64,000 bases of DNA, from assembly GCA_036365515.1 (NCBI GenBank), contig CM070874.1, positions 215,006,942-215,070,941 of the forward strand, given 5' to 3'. This DNA is from Torymus aiolomorphi. Lineage: Eukaryota > Arthropoda > Insecta > Hymenoptera > Torymidae. The position numbers were made by a program, and so were the translations under genes. A model generated the notes under the pieces. It was not told the DNA's origin, searched no databases, and worked only from the letters and a program-made list of their open reading frames with translations. This document shows, piece by piece, positions 10,472-21,086 of the stretch; position 1 is the first letter of the stretch, and each line of letters starts with the position of its first letter.

Positions 10472-13400
10472 CTATGGCGTTTGTGACATCGGATGAGCAG
10501 CGCATCTTGTGAGATGCAATAGAGAAGGCCAAGTTGGAGGGATCTGAACTTCTAATGCCCTATTGCAAACAAAAGGCATCCTCTCAAAGCAGCGATCAAA
10601 TAGCGGCGAGTGAAAGCGACGGAGATGCGACTGAAATCAAAGAGGCGAGCTCGGTACCGAGAGCGACGGAAGGCGATGAACAGCAGATAGCTGGAGCGAC
10701 TGAGAGCGACAGCAGTGAACAGCGACCGACACAAGGCGACGGAGTAGAAGCGACTGAAGAAAAGGATGAGATTTCGAGAGGTAAACCAAGTATAAAAGAC
10801 GTACAGAATTTAAATCGCAAAATATATGTGAATAAAAATATGATATCGAAATTTAACAAAGAAAATCTAGCTAGTAAAAACATTAATGTAAATAACTCTG
10901 CAGCAGTACAGGAGCAACTCCAAAATATTTCAACACAGATGGTTGAACTTAACGTTAAGATAAGCGAACTGGTCAGCGACTGCAAAGCGAAAGATGAACG
11001 GTTGAAACAGGTGGAACAGCGTTTGAAAGCGACTGAAGCTCAGGTAGGAAAATCTAATAATAAATCGACAGATATATTTGAAAGAAAAGATTTTCATAAT
11101 TCTACCGCGATAGTTCCTGAATCTGATAAAATTAGCCCGAATGATATCTGACTTATGGTACAGAAGGAAATTAAAAAATTAAATCTAGATACAAGTAAAA
11201 GTGACAGAATTTCGACTGATGTATCGCGAGAATTAAGAAACACAATCCGATCTGAATTTCATACTAAAGATTCAAACTTGCAACGGGAGTATAAATTGAC
11301 AGTTAAAACAAAATACGAATATTTTATGGATTTTTTGAAATCAGAATTAAGAACGCAGGATTTACTGTACGTGATTGATCCGAGCTTAAATGCGACCGTT
11401 GATTTAGATCAAACTGTAAAAGATAAACATAAGTTCAGAGTTCGGGACATAATCATAAACCGGATAGATCAAATATATCATGCGAAAGTAGTAGAGATTC
11501 AGGAGCCGATAGAATTGCTCAAACGAATTAAAGAAATAAAAATAAATGAAACAAACGTAACATCTATGACATTGCGTAGACAGCTTTATAGCTTACAATA
11601 TAACCCATCTAAAGAAAAAGCGAGTGTTTTTATTGACAGATTCGAGGATGTGGTTAGATCCTACAACAATCTTACTGAAGTCGATGATTTGCCTGAAATT
11701 GAGAAAAAGGATGCCTTTTATAGTGCCGTCGTAAGCGCTGTGCCGCAAATAATGAATATCGATTTCATGATAAAAAGCATGGCTGGTAAACAATTAACAT
11801 ACGACAGTCTAAAATTGTATATTATGCAGGTGGAAAGCATCAAGAAGCAGACAGCGACAGTAGCGATGGATGTGAAGTCTGCGCACTTTAGTGGCATGGA
11901 GAAGGTCAGGTGTTTTAAATGCGACGGGTTTGGACACATGGCCAATGACTGCCCTAGAGCTGGTACTGGACTGAAGCAGTGCTTCGAATGTAAAAAGTTC
12001 TGTGACCATATCACCGCTAACTGCCCCCAACGACTGCTGCGACAGAGGGAGCAACAAGGCGACAGTTCAAGGTACGGTAATATACGATATAAACCGTATA
12101 ATCGCGGAAGTAGAGGTGGCCGAGGTTACTATAGAGGGTATAAGCGTAAGAACGATAGTATAGATTATCAGAGCGATCCGAAAAGGTTAAGACAAGATAA
12201 ACAAAACACGCGAGGAAAACGACGGAACTGGAGAGGTCAGCGACGAGGCGGCGGAAAATCCGAAAGTGTAAAAGAAAAAGACACAGCGACTGATGGTGAA
12301 AATAGTCAGTATTCGCTTTCAAGCTCACAAAATGTAAAGTCCCACTTTGTAACCGATACACACGTTATAGATCAGTTCGAAAATAGCAATATTTTATTAT
12401 CTCGATTTTTAATAGATACTGGAGCGACCGAACATTTAACTAATTCGAGATTGATTTTCAAAAGTTATAGAGAAGCGAAAGATGAAATAAAATGTGCAAA
12501 CAATAATGAAAATGCGAACTTAAAATCGGAGGGAGTCGGTACAGTCGAAGTACATGCAAATGATAATAAATTATTGAAACTTGAAAATGTGATTTATGCC
12601 GAAAATCTGTCAGAAAACCTGCTGTCACTGCGAAAATTTACCGACTTAGGATTGTGCGTTTATCTTGATAATAAACAAATTGATATATATGACCCCATAT
12701 CGCAAGAATGTTTTCTTTCGGGTATTTACAAGAAACCGTATTGGATTATAGAATTCGAAATTAATAAAACGAATGTTGACTGTAACTTAAATAAAAACAG
12801 GATAATAGCCTATGTAATTACGAGAAATATGACAAAACGAAAAGCGACTGTAACAGTGGAAGCGTGCGAAAAGGAAAAAGAAATTGAAAATAAAAGCAGA
12901 AAATCAGACGAAACGATTTGTTCGGACTTCGAAAATACCATACGCGACAGAAAATTAAGCGACATAAATAAAGCGACTGAAAATGAAAAACCAACGTGCG
13001 ACGTTGAATTAGAAGAAAAGTCGAACAAATCACAAGTAAATAATCTCGCAATGCTCTGGCATGTGCGAATGGGACATGCATCGATTAGATATTTAAAGGA
13101 GTTACAAAAGAAATTTCCAGAAATCAAAGACTTGAAGAATGCAGTTTTTGATGATACAATTCGAGATTGCGAAGTATGTATGATCTCTAAGATAAATACG
13201 CTACCATTTAAGACAGTGCGACAGAGAGCGACAGAACCTTTGCAGATCGTACATGCTGAAGTCATGGGTATGATAAGCCCTGCTACTTACCCAAAACGAT
13301 ACAAGTATATTTCTGTCTTTCTAGATGACTTCTCTCGTTTGGCTATGGCTTATCCGATGAAATCAAAAGACGAGACAGGATACTGTTTTGAATCTTTTGT

Positions 13401-15746
13401 AAAGAGTGCCCGAAATTTATTAGGAAAAGATGCGAAAGTTTGTTATCTGCGAAGCGATCAGGGAACGGAATTCACGGGTGGATATACAACTGAAGTTTTA
13501 AAGCGACTGAATGCTGAACTACAGTTAGCGTGTCCTGATACGCCACAACATAATGGTGTTTCTGAAAGATTCAACCAAACGATCCAGAGGAAAGTGCGAG
13601 CATTAATGTATGATTCTGGACTTCCGGGAAACATGTGGGATCTGGCATTGAGTGCGGCAGTATATGCATACAACAGAACACCACATGCATCAAATAATAT
13701 GGAATCACCAATACAAGTCTTCAAACCAAATCACAAAGTAGATATGACACAACTTAAGCGTTTTGGATGTATTGCGTACATGAAAATATAGCGAAAGATC
13801 GGTCCTAAATTTAGATTTATTGGACGAAGAGTTGTGCTAGTAGGATACAAGGAGACTGGTTATCTACTACTCAAACCAGAAGAAGGAAAAATCTACGAGA
13901 GTCGTGATGTCAATTTCAATGAAAAACTTGTGTTTGGAAACAAATACAAAAAGACAGAGATAAGCGACTGGGAGACTGTAAACTCTGATATTAATACAAA
14001 CACTTGGTTTATTGAGTTTGAAACAGAGACAACCGAAACGGAGGGAGAGACTAAGCGAAGTCGTGGTCGCCCGCGTAAGTTAAGAGAAAGCGTACCTGAA
14101 GAGACAGAATCAAGTGACGAAACGACTCATGCCCTGTTGGCCGAACTAAATGGTGATCCTGTAAATTATCAAGAAGCCATGAAAGCGACTGACAAATTAA
14201 AATGAACCGAAGCGATTAAAGAAGAAATTGATTCAATGTATAAAAACAAGGTATGGAAATTAGTCGACAGAGAAGAAGTACCCAGCGACGACAAACGACA
14301 AAACATCATCGATTCGAGATGGGTGTTGAAGAAAAAGATTGAATCTCATGGATGTCAGAGATATAAAGCTCGCTTGGTCATTCGAGGCTTTAAGGACAAA
14401 AATGAGTATGATTTGCAGGAAACGTATGCGCCTGTCTCCGTTTACCTCTGATACGTATGACGTTCGCGATAGCGAACAAATACGATCTTGAACTCTGTCA
14501 AATGGATGTTAAAACAGCATTTTTGAACGGCTACTTAAACTTTCCAGTTTACATGGAAATTCCTGATGGAATTGAATGTGCGACAGAAATTAAACGACAG
14601 AAAGTATGCAAACTGAAAAAGGCCTTGTACGGATTGAAAGTGAGTCCAAAATGCTGGAACGAAAAATTCACTGAAATTGTGACGAAATTTGGATTGAAAC
14701 CAGACTATAACGAGCCTTGTTTGTTTACCTGGAGTAAAGATAACAAATTTCTGATTCTGATTCTGTATGTCGATGACATACTATTGGCATGTAACGACAG
14801 TGAGAAAATGTGAGAAATGAAACAGAATCTGAATGAAAGTTTTGAGATGACTGAAATAGGAGAACCTAAATCTTTTCTTGGTTTGGAAATGAACAGAGAC
14901 AGAAAAGCGAAAGTATTGACAATCAACCAAGAAAAGTATATAATAAAACTGATAAATAAATTTGCCTTTCAGGACATGCATCCACAACGAACACCCATGA
15001 TTACGAATCAGGTTGCAAATCGAGAGCGAAAAGAGCGAGAAGAGACTGAAAATATTAACACTCTGATAACGACTGAAAACAGAGAAAATATACCTTATCG
15101 TGAAGCTAAAGGTACACTGTTGTACCTAGCAAATACATGCAGACCCGATATAGCTTATGCGGTTAACGTGTTAAGCAGACATCAAATCAATTCTACGGAC
15201 AGCGACTGGCAAGGCGTGAAGCGAGTGTTCAGATACCTTAAGGGTACTCAAACTGTAGGTTTGAATTATTTAGGTAAAAGTGACATTTTTGAGGGTTACT
15301 CAGATGCGAGTTTTGGCGACTGTAAGGGTTCCCTGACAACTAGTGGCTATATAGTTAAACTCTTTGGAGATGCTATCGCTTGGAGAACACGCAAACAGCG
15401 ATATGTTGCGTTATCCACATGTCAAGCCGAATATGTATCGATGAGCGACTGCAGCCAAGAATTGGTTTCTATTCATAACACTTTGAAAGGTGTGCTATCC
15501 AGAGAGTTTACACCAATTACACTGTGGTGTGATAATCGTTCGACTGAATCGAATGTTAAGACTGGTAGCGGAAACAAATTACGACACATGACCGAAATAA
15601 AAGAGCATTACGTAAGAGAATACGTCAAGCGACAGCTCGTATGTGTAAAATGGGTCACATCGAAAGAACAGATGGCAGATGTGTTGACCAAACCTCTGCC
15701 ATTTGATTTGCATGAAAAATTAGTTGGACTAATTTTAAATAAGTAA
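10472..15746 (+). pseudogene. Copia gag-pol polyprotein, broken
   Basis: Encodes Gag (CCHC knuckle CFKCDGFGHMANDC near 11911 and an irregular second one), protease (FLIDTGATEH near 12410), integrase (HHCC from WHVRMGH to CEVC; catalytic core 13258-13566), RT (QMDVKTAFLNG, LYVDDILLA near 14766) and RNase H (SDASFGD near 15303). In-frame stops are TGA 10510, TGA 11149, TAG 13789, TGA 14203 and TGA 14812; a 1-bp loss near 14436 shifts the frame between YAPVS and RLPLIRMTF. The first integrase catalytic residue, normally Asp, is Glu (GAA at 13258-13260), while the other two are present at 13456 (Asp) and 13564 (Glu) with correct D35E spacing. The final stop is at 15744-15746. An RNA intermediate copied and integrated by these enzymes is family knowledge. 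Confidence 0.93.
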
Positions 15747-15870
15747 TCTTCACTTCGTTTATACTTTTAAATTTCTGTTACAGACACCAAGTAGGGAGAG
15801 CGAGCAGCCGTGAGGATGAGGAGGATCCTACTCGCAGAGCTATTAGAGCAGCAACGCAGCTTAAGCCGCC

Positions 15871-15880
15871 CGGGAGGGAG
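15871..15880 (+). promoter_or_regulatory. Polypurine tract
   Basis: CGGGAGGGAG immediately upstream of the 3' LTR, the expected position for plus-strand priming. Confidence 0.75.
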
Positions 15881-16178
15881 TGTTGAGAATACGGGCGAGC
15901 TCAAGCTGCGCCCCCCTGCGTGTCGACTGTTTCCCGCGCCTCTTCCCTCCTCTCGAGTTCGACAGTTTTTGTTTTACGGCGAGCGCCGCCGTTGCGTGCG
16001 GCGGCAGTCAGTGCTCTCTCGAGCGTGCAATAGACAACACCTACGAGTGTTTCTGTATTTGAATTTAATAGATTCTAAATAAAGCTTTAGTACTTTCGTA
16101 TATATACTGTGTGTGTGTGTGGTTTTTGATTCTCCTGCACTTTCATCCTGGCTTCCATTATCCACATAATCCTCGTCA
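15881..16178 (+). repeat. Copia 3' LTR
   Basis: 298-bp copy of 8961-9251 with two small insertions (CCC near 15913 and an extra TGTG pair near 16110) and a few C/T or A/G changes. AATAAA at 16078-16083. Confidence 0.95.
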
Positions 16179-16183
16179 ATTAT
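16179..16183 (+). repeat. Copia target-site duplication, right
   Basis: ATTAT directly after the 3' LTR; matches 8956-8960. Confidence 0.92.
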
Positions 16184-16190
16184 TCATCAT
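16184..16190 (-). other. Predicted start codon of the split zinc-knuckle gene
   Basis: On the minus strand ATG ATG A reads across the Copia site (counting the target once) in the same frame as the zinc-knuckle ORF. In-frame TAA TAA lies just upstream. The element therefore inserted about two codons after the likely start. Confidence 0.6.
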
Positions 16191-17395
16191 GGTTTTTTCA
16201 TTTTATTAAATGTTCGTAATTATTATTGTAGTTTATTTTTGAATTTATCTTTTATTTTGTTTATTATTGTCTTACTTTCATTTTCTCGTTTGAGTGTTGT
16301 TTATTTTTTATATTATAATATTTAAATATTTTTCATTTTCTTATTTTATTATATTCCCTTTTGCAATGTAATATTTTATTGTAATCTTTTCTTTTTGTAT
16401 GATTCTTCATTATAATATTCTTACTTTTAATGTAATACTTTTCGTTTGTTTAGTTATTTTTTATTATTATTTTGATTTCCTTATTTTGATAAAAAATGAC
16501 TTGATTATTTTATACACTGATTATATCTCTCATATATTTTCTATTTTGTATTGTGTAAATTCTCTATTATTTATTTCCCTTTATTTATTTCTCTTCATTC
16601 GTTTCTTATGTTTTGTTCTTTATTCTTTTTATTTATGTATCAGTATACTTAATATTTCTTTTTAAATATCTTTTATTATTAGTTCAACTATATATTTTTT
16701 TGTGTAATATTTATTTGGCAATTTATTTATTTATTTGCCAATTTTATATCTCTATTCTTAATGTTTTTCGTGTAATTTGATTTCTGATATTCTTATTTCT
16801 TGTTTATGTATAATATTTATCCATTCAATGATCATTATTTTGTATTATTATTTCATTTTTCTCCTTCGTGTTGGATTTGTTTTATTTATTTCAATTTCTT
16901 TTTATTTATTTATTCATTTGTTTATTTTTTTTTTTCACTAATATTTTAGTTATTTGTTTTTACTGATACTATTTAATTATTTGTTTCTTAATGTTTCCCT
17001 ATATGAATTTTTCACTTTAAATTTCTTGTTTGTTAAATATATTTGCGTGATGCTATTTACTTATATATTTTGATTTATTTTGATTTTATCTTTATGTGAA
17101 ATCTTTTTTTTTATATTCGTTTATGTTATTTGTATTTGGATTATCCTTTCTTCTTTCCCTATTTCTATAACATCGTCTATTTTCTCTTTTTTTTTTTTTA
17201 TTTATCTGTTAATATCTTAGTAATCTGGACGAGCCGTACACGTTCATCTTCAGAAGTTTAAACGATCATGCTACAATGACCCTCTCAACTTCTTACTGCA
17301 AAACGAGAAGCTCGGAAGCAGTTAGTGGTGATATGTTTAGTAATTTTCAAATACTACTCGTTTCCTCTCATTCCAGTCTTATTTTTTCGTATAAA
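16191..17395. other. T-rich stretch upstream of the zinc-knuckle gene
   Basis: More than 1 kb of strongly T-biased sequence (TTTATT and TTATTT words) on the plus strand. It would contain the promoter or 5' untranslated region of the minus-strand gene, but no motif can be assigned. Apparent ORFs here are compositional. Confidence 0.5.
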
Positions 17396-17396
17396 T

Positions 17397-17526
17397 CTAG
17401 TGAACTTACGTTCGATTCGTACCGGAACCACTGTTACGTTCCGAGAAATAATTATTTTTATTCTTTTATTTTAAACAGTCTAGTGAACTAATGTTCGATT
17501 CGTACCGGAACCACTGTTAAGTCCGG
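17397..17526 (+). repeat. Direct repeat pair
   Basis: TTCGATTCGTACCGGAACCA recurs about 81 bp apart, each copy preceded by AGTGAACT and followed by CTGTTA. The second abuts the possible solo LTR at 17515. Confidence 0.8.
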
Positions 17527-18179
17527 AAATAAGTGGAAATGAGTAGTAATTGGTTTTATGTAGGTTTATTATATAAAATACAATAATTTATTACCAATAC
17601 AATCTGCTGGCTTCTGGTAGATCGATGCGTTGTAATTCCAATTACAATTCTTTTCTATAACACTTGCTTTTATAAATTTACTATAAATAACATATACGAT
17701 CTGCTTACTAGACGAGTAAGGCTTACGATTACAATTTCAATAACTTATAAAATCTGTTTACTAGATGTGTAAAGCTTACGGTTTCAACTTCTCGATGTCG
17801 TAGAGGTACATGGAGTTCTCCAGGTTTCTTGTACGCTGTGACTAACTCGAGCGGCCCATGCGGAAGCTTTTTAATGCATAAGTAAATTAGGTTAAAGATG
17901 AGCCCGGTGACAGTAAATCGAGATCATCTTATTTTGCAATGTAAACTTCGTCAGTCGTATACGATTCGGCGATGGCGTTGAGAAATGCTGACCTTAAAGA
18001 GAATATCGTACGTTATTTTTCGCAAGTGTGATGACCTACTACGTCACGGCGCCGCATGAGCAAAATGCTGTGTTTGTAAAAAATTGCATTCCCGCTTTTA
18101 TGTGTCAGGAAACCTCTGATATAAATAAACTTATAAAATGAAATTCTAAACTTTTATAATACGTCTCCGGACGTAACAA
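17515..18179. mobile_element. Possible solo LTR
   Basis: Starts TGTTAAGTCCGG and ends CCGGACGTAACA, an inverted TG...CA terminus around 665 bp of non-coding DNA, the form of an isolated LTR. No flanking target duplication could be seen, so a DNA-transposon remnant is an alternative. Confidence 0.4.
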
Positions 18180-18261
18180 TACGATAGTTTAAAATCGAAT
18201 TTTTAAACTTTTACTGCTTTGTAGACGTCGTTATAGTAAAAATATTCTAAAAACACACTTA

Positions 18262-18440
18262 AGGGGTGAAAACCGCCCTCAAAGTTCACCCCCAAAAACA
18301 GTTTTTTTTAAATATCTTTTTTTGTAATCAATATTTTTTAATAAAACCAAGTGGGTAATAATCCTTATAAAAAGTGTAACGAATTCTTGTTGTTTTGATC
18401 TTCGGGGGTTGCAACCCCTAATTTTAATAGGCGAAAAACT
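18262..18440 (+). repeat. Dispersed repeat, copy 2
   Basis: Same orientation and over 90% similar by eye to 4048-4225; includes CAAAGTTCACC and AAACCAAGTGGGTAATAAT. Confidence 0.75.
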
Positions 18441-19821
18441 TACAAATTGAAATCAATTTCTGAAGTGAAAACTTGAATAATAGTTTAATTATGACCAAAT
18501 ATTTCTGTTTATGAAGAAAATAGAAAAATAAAGTGAATGTTTTTCTGTATTTTGAATACAAAATATTTTTAGAGGGTAAAACCATCCTTATTAATAACAG
18601 TTAGTATCTAATAAGTAGATAATGCGATGGTTTTAAACAAATTTTTTAGTTTTCTGTACTCAATAGCCGTTGCTGTATTTAAAATATTATAAAAACGTAA
18701 CGAATAGTTTAATTATTATTATAATATTATTTTAACGTTTTGAATAATTATATGTATAATAATGGCGTATACACCATGATATTCCACTTGTAATTATTAA
18801 ATAAAATAATGTTATTTTTGTTGAATAGAGTTTTTTTAATCAGTTTAAAATCGTTAATATAAAAATAAAAATAAAATTAACAATTTTAAATTGTTTTAAA
18901 ACCATACAATGAAAATAGCATTATTTTGTTTAGTAATTATATGTAGAATATTATAGTGCGTAAAATTATTCTGTATAATTTATTTTTTCGTTAATCATAA
19001 AACGTTTGTGTAGAAAAGAGATAGAATCCTTCAATTATCAAATTTTATATAGCAAACGAAAAATAAATATTAGAACGGAACCAAATGAAATTTTGTTATT
19101 AAATTCTTTTGTTCATCGATACGTTAAAAGTGTAAACAACTAAAAAACAAAGTTAAAAATACACCTAACGAAATATTTTATCTGTTCTATTGATATCATA
19201 AAAGTTTTTGTAAACATAAGATATCAGTTTAATTTCCATGTCTATACTGGACGGACGTGATTCACAGTCAGAGTTAAATCATTTTTTCAATATTTTTAAA
19301 TTTAAATTCATAAAATAATTTATTCTTAATTTCTGTTTGATTGAGAAGGTAAGAAATTTCATTTCTAATGTATATTCTTCATTCCATTTACACAAACTAT
19401 TCACGAAAGTAATTAAAGTAATAGATAAAGGAAAATATTTCATAGTATATTGTACATCTGTTACAGATATTCTTCTTAATAGTTTTTTATATTAGTGATC
19501 GCAAAATTAGTTCATTTTCATTATTTTTTATAATTATTTTTCAGTTGTGACAAGATATACATTTTGAAGTACAACCCTGGTGAAAAAAATTTTTGTGTAA
19601 AAATGTGCAAAAATGTTTAAAAGTCTTTAAAAAAAGTTTAAAAAGATGTAAATCTGTGTAATTTTGTTTATTTCTGTTCTATTTCGTCACACATTTTTAC
19701 ACGTTTTTAAACATTTTGACACAGAAATAAACCTTTTTAAACGTTTTTAAATAAATGTAAATAGATATGTTTCTCTAATTTTGTAAAATAAAAACTTTTA
19801 AACGATTTTACACATTTATAA
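18441..19821. other. AT-rich stretch; low-complexity repeat at its end
   Basis: No gene recognised. From about 19580 to 19815 variants of GTAAAAATGT, TTTAAAAAGT and CACATTTTTACAC recur on both strands, suggesting a decayed palindromic element. Confidence 0.5.
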
Positions 19822-20517
19822 TGTAACGGATAATTAATTCTCCGGCTACTCGATAATTATCCAGCTACAAATACCGCATGCGGCGGCGAGGCTAGCGCGT
19901 CTAGTGCAATGCACGCCGCATGCGAATGTTGAATGAAAAGGAAGGGAGGACGGGGTGATATAATGATGACTCTCGCACGTCTAAAATAGAGGTTTCGATT
20001 TATTGAAATAGGGGACACGGCGCACTTAATGCGCGGTTCGCGGTCAGCAGACGCGAGAAGGGGGCCCGAGTTGCCGCGAGTTCAAGAGAGAGAGAGAGGT
20101 AGAGCCGGCACTTACACACGTGGCGTATTCGCTGTCGTCGGCCTCTCGCTTGCACCAGCTCCTGGTGCGCCGCTCGCAGGTTGTCGCCTCGCTGAGGTGG
20201 TTCCGGGGGCGTGACCGGCACGCCGACACCCACACAAATTCACACACTCTCACCCGGGGACGCAGCTCGAATTCTCGCGAAAAAACTATAGGGTCAAACT
20301 GAGCGGGGAGCGCGGACGCTATCCAAAACGAGACTCATTCGACTCTCTTGAGTCTAAACGGGTCGCGCGTGCTCCTCGCGTGCTCTCTCTCTCTCTCTCT
20401 CTCTCTATCGACTGAGCGTCCTTCCGCGTCGTTTGCACCTGTAACATAGTCTGGAAGAGAATTAATACAATTATCATACGGGGAGAGAGGAAAATGACGG
20501 AGAATAATTTTCCGTCA
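19822..20517 (-). repeat. Probable Gypsy 3' LTR (boundaries approximate)
   Basis: The outer edge reads TCCGTTACA on the minus strand at 19822. The inner edge is either TGACGG at 20517, 3 nt after a purine tract, or TGTTACAGG at 20446. A (TC)n tract lies at 20383-20407. With only one LTR present the choice cannot be settled. Confidence 0.5.
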
Positions 20518-20520
20518 TAC

Positions 20521-20533
20521 GCCCCTCCCCCAG
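20521..20533 (-). promoter_or_regulatory. Probable Gypsy polypurine tract
   Basis: CTGGGGGAGGGGC on the minus strand, downstream of pol and next to the probable LTR start. Confidence 0.55.
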
Positions 20534-21086
20534 ATGCTGGTTACGGGCGATGTACCAGCTCGAGGTAACCTCTCTCTCTCCGTCAGGCAACATGCTATAA
20601 AGGGCTAGAGCTTCGACGAACCATGCAATAGGCTTTGGGATTGCAAAGAGGGGAAAAACGTAAGAACTCGGGTATCCTTTTACATTTTTTCTTTTGGTGG
20701 CTCGCAGGCCCGTGGTCTTGCGGAGTCGCGATCCTTCGCGCGTTACGCGGGCGCTTATCGGCTCATCCCTGGATGATTCGCCCCAGCGGAAAAAGAGTTC
20801 GTTACTATGTTCAATGTTGAGGCGTGAAGTTAAGGGGTTAGGGACGTGCTTGGCGCGTTGCGGCGCGCGTGCATCGGGGGGAAGATGTCGCGACGCGGTT
20901 CGTTGGAGCTGCGTTCCGAGAGCCTTTCGGCCGTCCGCGGCTTCGGGCTAGCGTTGCGCTTGCGTTTGTCGCAAGTGGTAGCGGCTTTCGCTCGTCAGCG
21001 TCTGCCGTTACTCGCGAGCGCTTGCTCGCCTGGGCCCCTATGACACGTGTGTTTCGCGTTACCACCAACCGTGCTTTGCGTGGTCT

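Larger units (their letters stand above)
8961..16178 (+). mobile_element. Ty1/copia-type LTR retrotransposon, near full length
   Basis: A 7.2-kb element bounded by TG...CA direct LTRs of 291 and 298 bp and a perfect 5-bp target duplication (ATTAT). Order is LTR, primer-binding site, leader with predicted intron, gag, protease, integrase, reverse transcriptase, RNase H, polypurine tract, LTR; integrase before RT is diagnostic of copia. By eye the LTRs differ by about four or five substitutions plus a 3-bp and a 4-bp indel (under 2% substitutions), so the insertion is young. Despite this the ORF carries five nonsense changes and a frameshift, so this copy is not autonomous. It sits inside the minus-strand zinc-knuckle gene, in opposite orientation. 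Confidence 0.95.
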
